Positions 10,557 to 19,491 are shown, numbered from the stretch's first letter. The stretch: DNA of 46,747 bases from Bryobacterales bacterium (GCA_020847975.1 JADLBD010000160.1:1-46747); one strand, 5' to 3'. The notes: generated by a model from the letters alone, not told the origin. A program made the numbers and translations.

Positions 10557-11951
10557 ATGCGCGGCACGCCGCCGGCCAGTGTCGATACGGCTCTTCCCAG
10601 GCTCTTGGGCACGGGAAGCGCCGCCGCCATGGTCATCTCGAACATGATCGGGGCTACCATATTCGGCACCACCGGGCTCATGCTGGGCGCTTTGGGAAGA
10701 CCATCGCTCATCATCGCCGCCTGGAGCATAGGCGCGGCGTTCGCCTTCGCCGGCGCGCTCAGCTACGCCGAACTCGGTATCAACTTCCCCAGCTCCGGAG
10801 GAGAATTCGTCTACCTCACCAGAGCCTACGGCAAAGCCTGGGGATTCATGACCGGATGGATGTCCTTCTTCGCGGGCTTCTCCGCGCCCATCGCCACCAA
10901 TGCCCTGATCTTTGCCTACTACTTCGCGCGCGTGTTTCCCATCGCCGGCGGCTACTCCCTCACCGTCGGACCGGCGTTCTTCCCCTTGCACTTTGGCTCC
11001 GAGCAGTTGGTGGCCGCGGCCCTCATTGCGGCCTCCACTCTGTTGAACTGCTTCGGCCTGCAGCGCGCCTCCCGCGTGCAGAACGCCCTCACGCTCGCCA
11101 AAGTCACCATCATCATCATTCTCATCGCTTCCGGATTGCTCTTCGGAGCCGGCAAGTGGGAGCATTTCCACGAGGCGGTCCCACGCACCTCCGCGCGGCC
11201 GTTACCCGTCGATTTTCTCATCCAGCTCCTCTGGGTCATGGTGGGCTACAGCGGCTGGAATGCCGCTACCTACGTCGCCGAGGAACTCCGCAACCCCGAG
11301 CGTACGCTGCCCCGCGCGCTCGCGATGGGCACGGCCTGCGTCGCCGTCCTCTACCTGGGGCTGAATGTCGTGTTCCTCTACGCTACTCCGCCCTCCGAGT
11401 TGCTCGACGTCATCGCCGTCGGCCAGGTCTCCGTGCATTATCTTTTCGGAGACGAAGCCGCCGCCATCTTTCGCGTCCTGATGACCATCTCCCTCATGGC
11501 CGCCGTCAACGCCATGGTCACCATCGGCCCGCGCGTCTACTATGCCATGGCTTTGAATGGACTCTTTCCCTCTGCCGCCGGCAAACTGCATCCCAAGTGG
11601 CGCACCCCCGTCGTGGCCATCCTCAGCCAGGGAGCCTGCGCCATCCTCTTCACCGGCACGCGGATTCCCAATCTCCTCACCTACATCGGCTTCAGCCTCA
11701 CCATCTTCAGCGTCCTCGCCGTGACCTCGGTCTTCATATTCCGCCGCCGAACCGGATGGCGCCGCCTGCCTGCTCTCAATTTCCTCTATCCGCTGATTCC
11801 CGCTTCCTACATCGTCGTCGGCCTCGGCATGATCGTCTGGGGCATCCTCTTCCAACCGTGGATCTCCCTTGTCGCCATCAGCACCATTGGCGCCGGAGCC
11901 GCCGTCTACCGCCTGGCCGCCCGCTGGCGTCACCGCCCGTTGTCCCACTGA
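10557..11951 (+). CDS. APC-family amino acid permease
   Basis: Polytopic membrane transporter of 464 residues with about 12 predicted hydrophobic helices. The first contains the APC unwound-helix signature (ISNMIGATIFGTTG), followed by a second helix with SYAELG and PSSGGEFVYLTRAYG. These match the amino acid-polyamine-organocation superfamily, close to the LAT/AAT type. It starts 12 bases after the hydrolase stop, so the hydrolase could release an amino compound that this permease imports; that link is an inference from position. The MITE-like element begins 18 bases after its stop. Confidence 0.88.
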   Translation: MRGTPPASVDTALPRLLGTGSAAAMVISNMIGATIFGTTGLMLGALGRPSLIIAAWSIGAAFAFAGALSYAELGINFPSSGGEFVYLTRAYGKAWGFMTGWMSFFAGFSAPIATNALIFAYYFARVFPIAGGYSLTVGPAFFPLHFGSEQLVAAALIAASTLLNCFGLQRASRVQNALTLAKVTIIIILIASGLLFGAGKWEHFHEAVPRTSARPLPVDFLIQLLWVMVGYSGWNAATYVAEELRNPERTLPRALAMGTACVAVLYLGLNVVFLYATPPSELLDVIAVGQVSVHYLFGDEAAAIFRVLMTISLMAAVNAMVTIGPRVYYAMALNGLFPSAAGKLHPKWRTPVVAILSQGACAILFTGTRIPNLLTYIGFSLTIFSVLAVTSVFIFRRRTGWRRLPALNFLYPLIPASYIVVGLGMIVWGILFQPWISLVAISTIGAGAAVYRLAARWRHRPLSH

Positions 11952-11969
11952 TTCCCCGTCCCCTAACCC

Positions 11970-12082
11970 CAATACCGTTCATTTAGCGAGAAGTGGGATA
12001 GGCCTCCTGGCCTGTCCCCTTCATGCTACAAATGCGTCTTGACGCATTTCCGTCCCGCCACTTAATTAAGTGAACCGTATTG
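11970..12082. mobile_element. 113-bp MITE-like element with terminal inverted repeats and 10-bp flanking duplication
   Basis: The ends CAATACCGTTCA (11970-11981) and TGAACCGTATTG (12071-12082) are inverted repeats matching at 11 of 12 positions. Immediately outside, CCCCTAACCC occurs on both sides (11960-11969 and 12083-12092), as expected of a target-site duplication. Inside are a hairpin GGGATAGGCC/GGCCTGTCCC (11995-12018, one G-U pair), a perfect hairpin AAATGCGTC/GACGCATTT (12030-12049) and a palindrome CACTTAATTAAGTG (12059-12072). There is no coding capacity, so it would be non-autonomous, moved by a transposase elsewhere. It sits between a permease gene and a phosphatase remnant. Confidence 0.72.
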
Positions 12083-12086
12083 CCCC

Positions 12087-12700
12087 TAACCCGGCCGTGT
12101 CAACTCCGTTGTCCGGAACGGCTCCAGCCGGTCAATGGCATCCTCTCCCATCTTCGGCAGCCACCGGAAGAATCGAATGGTGATCTTGTCCTCGGTGAAG
12201 TCGGCGAGAATGAATCCGTTCTCCTCCAACGCCGGAAGCGCTTCCTCCGCCTCGATTGTCACTGAGGGGTATGGCCTCGTGCGCCGCCCGATCGAGGGCC
12301 ACCCGTTTCACGTGCCCTGAGCCCCGGACAGAAAACAATGCACGGGATTCTTACGAAAGTCCGCATTCCCCGATCGCAACACCCGCGCCTCGCCGTGAGC
12401 GTGCATGTCGCCGCTGATCCACATGGGAATATGCGCCCTGCTCTCCGAGAGCGCCTGCATCAGCCGGTCGTGCTGGCTCTTCCACTCCGCTTGCCAGTAC
12501 GGCTTTTCCACCTTGTCCGTCAGTTCCCCTTGCGCGTTCAAAATGTCGGGATACCAATCTCCCCACTTCCCCGCGCTCCACACCGGCGGCATCGAGGAGA
12601 GGTTCACCACGTGGGCCACCGCCCTGTCCGCAATCCGGCTCTTCAGCCATTCCTCGGTCTCCGGGGGCACGAAAGCATTCCACCGGTCCGTGCGTGATAG
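12087..12700 (-). pseudogene. PhoD-like phosphatase, 3' remnant with in-frame stop
   Basis: Reads as the C-terminal part of a PhoD-like metallophosphatase: FVPPETEEWLKSRIADRAV, GKWGDWYPDIL, then IPMWISGDMHAHGEARV with the family's late GD-H metal motif. The frame meets TGA at 12308-12310 (after LSGAQGT) and continues without shift as NGWPSIGRRTRPYPSVT through WLPKMGEDAIDRLEPF to a natural stop at 12087-12089, so a single nonsense change breaks it. The N-terminal two thirds, with signal and first metal sites, is missing; homology fades around 12700, where the divergent enolase-type gene begins. The MITE-like element lies just beyond its 3' end, its flanking repeat covering the stop codon. Confidence 0.7.
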
Positions 12701-12743
12701 TCTACAAATCACGTGCGCCACTCGCGCACCACGAGCATCCACT

Positions 12744-14006
12744 ATGCGCAATCCTTCCCGCCGTGCCTTCTTCACGCAATCGGCAGCCGCCCTCGGAGCC
12801 GCCCTGATCCCTCATTCCCTCCAATCCGCCATCGACAATACCCAGCCGATGAAGATTACCCAAGTCGATGCCGTCACCTTCCGTGAAGGCATCCACATCG
12901 GAGGCGGCTCCGGCGGCTCCGATGGAGCTGAATTCTGCTGGGTCCGCCTTCACACCGACCGGGGCTTGATCGGCACAGGCGAAACCTATCCCTTCCACCA
13001 GGGCGAAATCGGCACGCTCCGCGACTACGCGCCCACACTCGTCGGCCGTGATCCCCGCGACATCGACGGCATCTGGCGCGCCTTCTACCACCGCATGGCC
13101 ATGCGCAACGCCGGCGGCGCGGACATGCGCATCCTGAGCGCCGTCAACATGGCGCAACTCGACATCCTCGGCCAGGCCTCCGGTCTGCCCCTCTACCGCC
13201 TCCTCGGCGGCAAGACCAGACCTCGCCTCCGCGTCTACAACACGACTACCGACTATTGGGCTATCAACGAAACGAAGATGGGCCGCGACACCATGAAGAT
13301 CGTCCAGTTCCTCCTCGATCGCGGCATCACCGCCATGAAAATCTACCCCTTCTCCGCTCCCGATCACTACCTCTCCAACGAGGCCCTCGAGAACGGCATG
13401 GGCTGGATTCGTGAGATCCGCGACAAGGCCGGACTCAAGATGGACATCGCCGTCGATTGCTGGGGCCGTTTCGATCTCCCCAGTGCCCAGCGCATCGCCA
13501 AAGCCCTCGAGCCCTTCCACATCCTCTATCTCGAAGACGCCATGCTCATGAGCAACGTCGACACCTACGCCCGCCTTGCCGCCGAAACCAGCGTCCCCAT
13601 CTGCATGAGCGAGACCCTCGCCAGCCGCTACGAATATCGCGAGTTCTTCGAGCGCAAGGCGTGCGATGTCCTCATGTACGATCTCACCTGGTGCGGCGGC
13701 CCCTTCGAGGCCAAGAAGATTTCCGACATGGCCGATACATACTTCATCCCCACCTCACCCCACACCTGCGGCGGCCCTCTCCTCTATCTCTGCTCCATCC
13801 ACGTCTGCACCGCCCTCTCGAACTTCCTCATCATGGAAACCAACTACTGGAAGTACACCCACCAGTACCCCTACTTCCTCAACCATGTCCCCGTGCCGCG
13901 GAATGGATACCTCACCGCCTCGGAAGCGCCCGGCATCGGAGCCGAAATCAAACCCGAACTCTTCCGCAACGGAGACGCCATCGTCGAAACAGTCGGCAAG
14001 ATGTGA
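12744..14006 (+). CDS. Enolase-superfamily (mandelate racemase/muconate-lactonizing type) enzyme with Tat signal
   Basis: Enzyme of 420 residues that would abstract a proton alpha to a carboxylate, probably of a sugar acid. The start at 12744 gives a Tat-like leader (SRRAFFTQSAAALGAAL); an earlier in-frame ATG runs through the phosphatase remnant and is unlikely. The barrel domain carries K199 in AMKIYP, metal ligands D238, E264 and E290 (DIAVDCWGRFD, YLEDAML, CMSETLASR) and H340 in PTSPHTCGGP, a D-galactonate/mannonate dehydratase-like set. Export is unusual for this superfamily but common for sugar enzymes in this lineage. The exact substrate is not assignable. The S46 peptidase gene is convergent, 10 bases away. 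Confidence 0.87.
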   Translation: MRNPSRRAFFTQSAAALGAALIPHSLQSAIDNTQPMKITQVDAVTFREGIHIGGGSGGSDGAEFCWVRLHTDRGLIGTGETYPFHQGEIGTLRDYAPTLVGRDPRDIDGIWRAFYHRMAMRNAGGADMRILSAVNMAQLDILGQASGLPLYRLLGGKTRPRLRVYNTTTDYWAINETKMGRDTMKIVQFLLDRGITAMKIYPFSAPDHYLSNEALENGMGWIREIRDKAGLKMDIAVDCWGRFDLPSAQRIAKALEPFHILYLEDAMLMSNVDTYARLAAETSVPICMSETLASRYEYREFFERKACDVLMYDLTWCGGPFEAKKISDMADTYFIPTSPHTCGGPLLYLCSIHVCTALSNFLIMETNYWKYTHQYPYFLNHVPVPRNGYLTASEAPGIGAEIKPELFRNGDAIVETVGKM

Positions 14007-14016
14007 ACACGGCTTC

Positions 14017-16065
14017 CTACTGCCGCTGCAACTCCCCCAGCACCCGCGCCGCCCCATACACCTTATCGAGCGCCTCCAGAATCGCCGCCGAATCCACCGC
14101 CACCGCCCGGTTCAACGCCGCGTCAAACCCGTAATCTCCGCCTAGCGAATGGATGTTGCCGTCGAAAATCAGCCCTACCAACTCCGCGTTCCTGTCGATC
14201 ACCGGAGAACCCGAGTTCCCGCCGATAATATCGTTCGTCGTCACGAAATTGAACGGCGTTTGCAGGTTCAGCCTCGCCTTTGCCCGCAGCCAGCTTTCCG
14301 GCAACGCAAACGGAAAGCGTCCCGTCGCGCGTTCGAACGCTCCGCCCAGATTCGTAAACGGCGGCGCCGCGCGGCCCTTCTCCTCCCAGCCCTTCACCTG
14401 CCCATACGTTAGCCGCGGCGTGAACGTGGCATCCGGATAAATCGACTTCCCGTACACCGCGAACCGCGCCTTCGCCAGGTTCTCCTCATTGATCGTCAGC
14501 GCTGACTCCACTTCGTCTTCCATCTTCTTGCGGATTGCCCGCGCGTAAGGATCCACCAGTTGCGCCAGCGCGATCATCGGATCGTGCGACGCCGCGAGCG
14601 CCGCCTTCCCTCCCTCCATCAGCTTCTTCCTCACCGTCACATCCCGCAGCGCCGTCCCCGTCACCGCCTCGGTGGCTACCTCCCGCGGCGACCGCTTGCC
14701 GAACAGCTTCCGGATAAACGGGTCATCCGGACCCAGCACCTCTCGTAACTTCGTCAGCGACCACGTGAGCGTCTCCGTCTCGAACTCCGGATAGATCGGA
14801 GCCGCGCTCAACAACGCCTGCATCACTTCCGGCTTCCGTGCGTCGGCGTATTCCGCCAGCCGCTCCCCGTTCGGCTTCGGATATTCCTCCGCCATTCGCG
14901 CCAACCGCCGCGCGTGCCGGTACAGATCAGACCGGAAGCCGTACAAGATCTCCACGAATTGGTACGCCGGCCACAACTGCCGGTGCTTCACCTCCACCGC
15001 CGCGATCTCCTCCCATGCCTTGCCGTACTTGTGTTCCAGCGCCGGGTCGCTTTCGACGCGCTTGCGGAATTCCTGTTCCTCGGCCTTCTTCTGGGCGAAA
15101 AACCGCTCATCGAGAAGCGCCTCCTCCTCCCCCGTGTACGCCTTCAGCGAGTTCTCCACCGTAAACAACTCGTCCTGCGAGACCCGCTTCTGCTCCTCGC
15201 CGCGCGTCTGAAATTCCGTCAGCAACCCGCGGTATTCGGCCAGGTACAGCAGTTTGCGGAAGGTAATCACATCCCGCTGCGTTTCGAGCATCGAAATCGT
15301 GTCCTGCCGGTTTGTCGATCCCGGGTTGCCGGAAACAAACACCAGTTCCTCCGCTTTCGGCCCGCTGCGGGAAATTGGAAAATAGTGCTTCGTCCGCAGA
15401 GGCTTCCCGTTTTCGTAAATCCGCAGAAATGTCAGATCCAGGTCATAGCGCGGAAACATGAAATTGTCCGGATCGCCTCCGAAAAAGGCTATGGCGAATT
15501 CCGGCGCGAACACCAGCCGCACATCCTGATAGCGCTGGTATCTGTACAGGTCATAGACGCCCCCGCCATACAGCGAAACCACCTCACACCGCAGGCGCTC
15601 GCTTGTCGTGCATGCCTTCTCGATCCTTGCGATCTCGGCTTTCCGCGCATCGTTCGCCGCCTTGTCCGGCATCCCTTTTGTCGCCGCCGCAAGCTGCCCC
15701 GTCACGTCCGTGATCCCTATCAGAACGTTTGCTTCCTGCTCCGGGCAGCGTACCTCCTCCCCCTCCGTCTTCGCGTTAAATCCATTCGCCGAATAGTCCT
15801 TCTGCGCGCTCGATATCTGCTGGATGCAAGTGCTCGCACAGTGATGGTTCGTCAGCACCAGCCCTTCACTCGAAACGAAACTCGCCGAACAACCCTCCGT
15901 CAGCCGCACCGAGGAAAGACGCACCTTGTCCAGCCACTCCCTGTCCGGAGAGAACCCGTACTTTGCTTTTACCTTGCCGCTGGGAAAATTGTTGAACGTC
16001 CACATGCCCTCTTCCGCCGGAAGAAGCGCGCACGTGAGTAACAGAATGACCGAAAAGCGCTTCAT
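14017..16065 (-). CDS. S46-family dipeptidyl peptidase (DPP7/DPP11-like)
   Basis: Serine exopeptidase of 682 residues that removes dipeptides from peptide N-termini, acting in the periplasm. The start at 16065 gives a signal peptide (MKRFSVILLLTCALLPAEEG); a longer frame to 16122 adds an implausible extension. S46 motifs: LTNHHCASTC around residues 71-80 with the catalytic His, the Asp region FPRYDLDLTFLRIY, and the nucleophile in GGNSGSPVIDRNAELVGLIFDG near the C terminus. Length matches the family (about 680-720). It starts 53 bases downstream of glnE on the same strand and may share its transcript. The S1 pocket choice (DPP7 or DPP11) cannot be fixed by eye. Confidence 0.9.
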   Translation of the reverse strand: MKRFSVILLLTCALLPAEEGMWTFNNFPSGKVKAKYGFSPDREWLDKVRLSSVRLTEGCSASFVSSEGLVLTNHHCASTCIQQISSAQKDYSANGFNAKTEGEEVRCPEQEANVLIGITDVTGQLAAATKGMPDKAANDARKAEIARIEKACTTSERLRCEVVSLYGGGVYDLYRYQRYQDVRLVFAPEFAIAFFGGDPDNFMFPRYDLDLTFLRIYENGKPLRTKHYFPISRSGPKAEELVFVSGNPGSTNRQDTISMLETQRDVITFRKLLYLAEYRGLLTEFQTRGEEQKRVSQDELFTVENSLKAYTGEEEALLDERFFAQKKAEEQEFRKRVESDPALEHKYGKAWEEIAAVEVKHRQLWPAYQFVEILYGFRSDLYRHARRLARMAEEYPKPNGERLAEYADARKPEVMQALLSAAPIYPEFETETLTWSLTKLREVLGPDDPFIRKLFGKRSPREVATEAVTGTALRDVTVRKKLMEGGKAALAASHDPMIALAQLVDPYARAIRKKMEDEVESALTINEENLAKARFAVYGKSIYPDATFTPRLTYGQVKGWEEKGRAAPPFTNLGGAFERATGRFPFALPESWLRAKARLNLQTPFNFVTTNDIIGGNSGSPVIDRNAELVGLIFDGNIHSLGGDYGFDAALNRAVAVDSAAILEALDKVYGAARVLGELQRQ

Positions 16066-16118
16066 GCGCCCAGGATAGCAGGCGCTTCCCCGCTCACTTT
16101 CCCATCCGGGCTCTCCCC

Positions 16119-19058
16119 TCATCCTGCAAACAAGCGGTCAAAGAACTCGCGTGTCCGGTCCTGGATCTGCGCCAGTTCCACCTCGATCGGCTGATCGTGC
16201 AGATGGTCCGGAGTCCACCGGTCCACCAGTTCCACCAGCATCTCCTTTTGCGAGTTCGATCGCGGCAGCGTCCCCTCCGCCTGTCCGGTCAGCACCCGTA
16301 ACCCGTGATCGAGCGCGCGGTAAAATGTCGCCGCATCCCGCAAAAATGCCGCATCCGCCCGCTCCAGGTGCCCCATCTTTTCGATCACATCGATCCGCTC
16401 CGGTGTGTTCAACACCTTGAAGAAAATCCCCGCCCCCTTCAGCCGCAGGTACATCAATGCGAAATCGATGTCGTAATAGCCTCCGCGCCCCGCCTTCAGC
16501 GGATTCTCCGGTCCCTGCTCCTTCTCCAGCCTCTGCCTCATCAGCCGCAACTGCTTCTGCGACCGCCCGCTCTGCCCGTAGCGCCTCCAATCCAAGTCCT
16601 GCAGGTCATTGAGAAACTGCGTGCACCGCTCCACGTTCCCCGTCACCGAACGCGACTTCAGGTACGCGATCCCTTCCCACGCCTCCGCCCGATGCGCAAA
16701 GTAGTCCTTGTATGCGCTCTCGAGTTGCACCAGTTCCCCTTCCCTCCCATTCGGCCGCAGCCTCGTGTCGATGGCGAACATGAACCCTTCCCGCGTGTAG
16801 GCCGAAATCCGGTCGATCATCTTCGCCGCCACCCGCGTCCAGAACTGATGCTCCGGCCCGTCTTCATCCGGAATCACGAACACCAGGTCGGCGTCCGACC
16901 CCAGGTCGAACTCCCGCATCCCCAGGCGCCCCAGCGCAATCACCATCATCTGCTCGCCAGGCGCGTAACCCGCCGATAGCGGCGGGTGCGATTGCATCAC
17001 CTCTTTCACCGCGATCCGGTATGCCGCTGTGATCGCCGCGTCCGCCAGGTTCGACGTGCGCATCAGCGATTGGAACACCGGCGTGCCCAGGCAAATGCTC
17101 TCGCTCTGGATGCGGAACATCTCTCTGCGGAAAAACCGCCGCAGATCGTTGGCGTCTTCCAATTCCGCCGCCTCGGCAATCGACGCATCCACCCCAGGAT
17201 GCCACCGCACTTTCCGCAACTCCTCGAGCATCTCCGGAAACCGCATCAACTGCTCGGAAAAATACACGCTGTGCTCGAACAGATCCAGCAGATACCCCGT
17301 CAGTGCCGCGTCCGAATCGAGCCACTCCAGCCACTCCACGTTCGCTACCACCCACTCCAGATACCGCTCAAACGATTTGCCGCTCCGCTTCAGATTCGCC
17401 CGGCTCACCGCCGCCGCGAAATTCGGAGCTTTCTGGTCCAGGAACCTTACCAGATTGCTGTCCACCTGCTCCAGCCGCGGCTGCTCTGTCTGCGCCGCGG
17501 GCTTCGGTTCGTCCGCTGCGCGCTCCTCCGCCGGCGGCGCGGCGATCATTCCCGTGTAGTACATCGGCTGCTGCGCGTGTATCACCCGCTCGTAGATCTC
17601 GCCTACGTCGTCGAAGTACTCGTGCAGCCGGTTCATCATCTGGCTCGCCGAAGCCTGGCTCCCCAACTCCGACGCCGGCATGCGGCGCGCCAGAATCTCC
17701 AACTCATCCCGGTCCTGCGGCAGAACGTGCGTTTGCCGGTCCTCCTCGAATTGAAGCCTGTGTTCCAGATGCCTCAGGAATTCATATGCCGAACACAGCC
17801 TCGAGTATTCCGAATCCGAAAGCAGGTTCTTATCCCGCAAACGGAACAGCGCCAGCAGCGTCCCGCCGTGCCGCACCCACGGCTCCCGCCCTCCGTGCAG
17901 CCGCTGAAGGCATTGCACCAGAAACTCGATGTCCCGGATCCCGCCCCGCGCCAGCTTGACGTCTATCTCCTTGCCCGTCCCCCTGCGCTGCTGCAGCTTC
18001 TCCTGGATGCGCTCGCGCGTCGCCGACACCGCCTCCACCGCCGAGAAATCGAGCGTCGAAGAGTAGATCAGCGGCTCCACAAAGTCCAGCAACTCGCGCC
18101 CCGGCGCCTTCTCGCCCCCCGCCACGCGCGCCTTGATCAGCATCTGCAACTCCCAGTCGCGCCCCCGCTGCCGGTAGTATTGCTTGGCCCCTTCCACCGA
18201 AATACACACCTCGCCCAGTTTTCCGTCCGGCCGCAACCGCAGGTCCACCCGGTAGCACATCCCCCTCGCCGTATACGTCGAGAGCAGCGTCGTGTACTGC
18301 GTCGCCACCTTCTTGAAAAACTCTTTGTTGCTGATCGATCGCTCCCCGTCCGTCTCCCCGTTTGCCGAATAGACGAACATCAGGTCAATATCCGAGCTGT
18401 AGTTCAGTTCCTGCCCGCCCAGCTTCCCCAGCGCCAGCACGCTGAACTCGCACAGCCGTGTCGCGCCTGTCTCGTCAACGTAACGCGGAGCCCCGTGCCG
18501 CTTCGTCAACTCGTCCCGAATGTGACGGTAGGTCACATTCAAGATCGCATCGGCCAGGTTCGACAACTCCTCCGTGATTTCCGCCAACGTGCACAGCCCG
18601 GATACATCCCGCAGCACAATCCGCAGAATCTGCTGCCGCCGGAACTGAGCCAGTTGGAGCGCCGACGGAACGCCCGTCCCGTGCTGCAGCAGAAAGTCCT
18701 CCAGCCGCAGCTCCATCTCCTCCCGAGTCAGAAGGTGGTGAAGATCGCCTCCCAGCACCGCCGACTCGAGCCACGACGGGTGCTGTAGAATCTCCTCCGA
18801 TAAGAACCGGCTGTTGGAAAATACCGTGATCAGCGGCAGCAGCAGCGAGGGATTCGCCGTCAACCTTCGGAACTCCTCCCTCTTCTCGTTGTGAAACCGC
18901 GACAGGCAATGCAGCGCCATGTCCGGATCCGCCGCTGCGCTCAGAAGGAAGTAGATGCGTGATTGCAGATCTTCCGGAAGATCCGGCGACAGGGAGCCGA
19001 GATTCGCCATCGCCCGGTCGCGATTACGGAAAGATGCTGTTTCGAACAAACGATGCAT
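16119..19058 (-). CDS. glnE: Bifunctional glutamine synthetase adenylyltransferase / deadenylase
   Basis: Switches glutamine synthetase activity by adding or removing AMP according to PII status, the central post-translational step of nitrogen control. The start at 19058 (MHRLFETASFRNRDRAMANLG) gives 979 residues; a longer frame to 19184 would run through its own promoter. Two nucleotidyltransferase cores are intact: LGGQELNYSSDIDLMFVYS in the N half (deadenylase) and LGMREFDLGSDADLVFVIPD in the C half (adenylylase), each with its GSD/SSD-x-D site, separated by helical linkers. A sigma-70 promoter lies 19 bases upstream of the start. The divergent side carries the three sigma-54-driven RNAs. 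Confidence 0.95.
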   Translation of the reverse strand: MHRLFETASFRNRDRAMANLGSLSPDLPEDLQSRIYFLLSAAADPDMALHCLSRFHNEKREEFRRLTANPSLLLPLITVFSNSRFLSEEILQHPSWLESAVLGGDLHHLLTREEMELRLEDFLLQHGTGVPSALQLAQFRRQQILRIVLRDVSGLCTLAEITEELSNLADAILNVTYRHIRDELTKRHGAPRYVDETGATRLCEFSVLALGKLGGQELNYSSDIDLMFVYSANGETDGERSISNKEFFKKVATQYTTLLSTYTARGMCYRVDLRLRPDGKLGEVCISVEGAKQYYRQRGRDWELQMLIKARVAGGEKAPGRELLDFVEPLIYSSTLDFSAVEAVSATRERIQEKLQQRRGTGKEIDVKLARGGIRDIEFLVQCLQRLHGGREPWVRHGGTLLALFRLRDKNLLSDSEYSRLCSAYEFLRHLEHRLQFEEDRQTHVLPQDRDELEILARRMPASELGSQASASQMMNRLHEYFDDVGEIYERVIHAQQPMYYTGMIAAPPAEERAADEPKPAAQTEQPRLEQVDSNLVRFLDQKAPNFAAAVSRANLKRSGKSFERYLEWVVANVEWLEWLDSDAALTGYLLDLFEHSVYFSEQLMRFPEMLEELRKVRWHPGVDASIAEAAELEDANDLRRFFRREMFRIQSESICLGTPVFQSLMRTSNLADAAITAAYRIAVKEVMQSHPPLSAGYAPGEQMMVIALGRLGMREFDLGSDADLVFVIPDEDGPEHQFWTRVAAKMIDRISAYTREGFMFAIDTRLRPNGREGELVQLESAYKDYFAHRAEAWEGIAYLKSRSVTGNVERCTQFLNDLQDLDWRRYGQSGRSQKQLRLMRQRLEKEQGPENPLKAGRGGYYDIDFALMYLRLKGAGIFFKVLNTPERIDVIEKMGHLERADAAFLRDAATFYRALDHGLRVLTGQAEGTLPRSNSQKEMLVELVDRWTPDHLHDQPIEVELAQIQDRTREFFDRLFAG

Positions 19059-19076
19059 GAATGTCCCGCCGTTGCG

Positions 19077-19104
19077 ATTATATCGCCCGGCCTCTGCCTG
19101 GCAA
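19077..19104 (-). promoter_or_regulatory. Sigma-70 promoter of glnE
   Basis: On the minus strand, TTGCCA (19104-19099), a 16-base spacer and a perfect TATAAT (19082-19077) precede the glnE start by 18 bases. The leader would be about 12 bases with GGCGGGA just before the ATG, supporting the start at 19058. Confidence 0.65.
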
Positions 19105-19178
19105 AATGCAAACCATAGCGTAATCTCCCCCACCATCCTGCGCCGTATCGCCCAGTTCACGCTGTTCTCTCCACGAGT

Positions 19179-19222
19179 TTTCAATAACTTAGCAGCTCAA
19201 TGCGACTGGAAGTTCGAATGCA
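19179..19222 (+). promoter_or_regulatory. Sigma-54 promoter with IHF-like box, RNA copy 1
   Basis: TGGAAGTTCGAATGCA (19207-19222) keeps the GG-N10-GC core, though the flanking bases are less canonical than in the other copies. TTTCAATAACTTA (19179-19191) matches WATCAANNNNTTR at 12 of 13 positions and begins 28 bases before the TGG. The predicted start is 19232-19233, at a GGCA shared by all three copies. Confidence 0.6.
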
Positions 19223-19231
19223 TAAGTAGTA

Positions 19232-19344
19232 GGCAGAGTAAGTCGTCATCGACTTGTTAGCATCCTCGGCGACGAGACCCAGCTCGTCGTGCTTATAGCC
19301 CCTTAAGGCCCCGGAGATCCCAGCTCCGGGGCCTTTGCTCTTTT
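19232..19344 (+). ncRNA. Tandem small RNA, copy 1
   Basis: About 113 nt with no ORF. It has three hairpins: SL1 AAGTCG-UCAU-CGACTT (19240-19255); SL2 CGACGAG with hexaloop ACCCAG and CTCGTCG (19270-19289); SL3, a 12-bp terminator AAGGCCCCGGAG/CTCCGGGGCCTT (19305-19335) ending in a broken T-run. The linkers CAUCCUCG (before SL2) and UAGCCCCU (before SL3) are conserved across copies. Paired changes in SL2 between copies support the fold. It is probably a trans-acting regulatory RNA; its C-rich loops could pair with ribosome-binding sites. It is divergent from glnE. Confidence 0.75.
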
Positions 19345-19364
19345 CAGCCCCCTGTTCCACCCTG

Positions 19365-19412
19365 TGGGGCATCCTTGGAGCGCAAAATCACCCAATTGCG
19401 CATTTTGCCCCA
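19365..19412. promoter_or_regulatory. Nested dyad, possible enhancer site for RNA copy 2
   Basis: Outer arms TGGGGCA (19365-19371) and TGCCCCA (19406-19412) enclose inner arms GCGCAA (19380-19385) and TTGCGC (19396-19401). It lies about 80-128 bases before the predicted start of RNA copy 2, where sigma-54 activators normally bind. It does not resemble the NtrC consensus closely. Copies 1 and 3 have only loosely similar GCAAAAT or TGCGC words at that distance. Confidence 0.3.
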
Positions 19413-19438
19413 CTGGATAATTCTTCGGTTTCTTGTAT

Positions 19439-19482
19439 TTTCAATCACTTAGCCCTAGCGCAGCTTTGGCACTCCGCCTGCA
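19439..19482 (+). promoter_or_regulatory. Sigma-54 promoter with IHF-like box, RNA copy 2
   Basis: TGGCACTCCGCCTGCA (19467-19482) has GG-N10-GC with a full TGGCAC -24 element. TTTCAATCACTTA (19439-19451) is the IHF-like box, 28 bases before the TGG, exactly as in copy 1. The predicted start is 19492-19493 (GGCA). Confidence 0.7.
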
Positions 19483-19491
19483 CTCTTATAG

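Noticed and set aside
8751..11171. Antisense frame of 806 codons opposite pgsA, hydrolase and permease
   Set aside because: It spans three well-supported genes and two spacers, has no recognisable motif and no ribosome site.
12308..12310. UGA read as selenocysteine in the phosphatase remnant
   Set aside because: The position is not a known catalytic site, the 5' part of the gene is missing, and a single GGA-to-TGA change explains it; no selenocysteine machinery is in view.
16986..18788. Plus-strand frame of 600 codons opposite glnE, rich in Arg, Pro and His
   Set aside because: Shadow of glnE, whose catalytic motifs are intact on the other strand.
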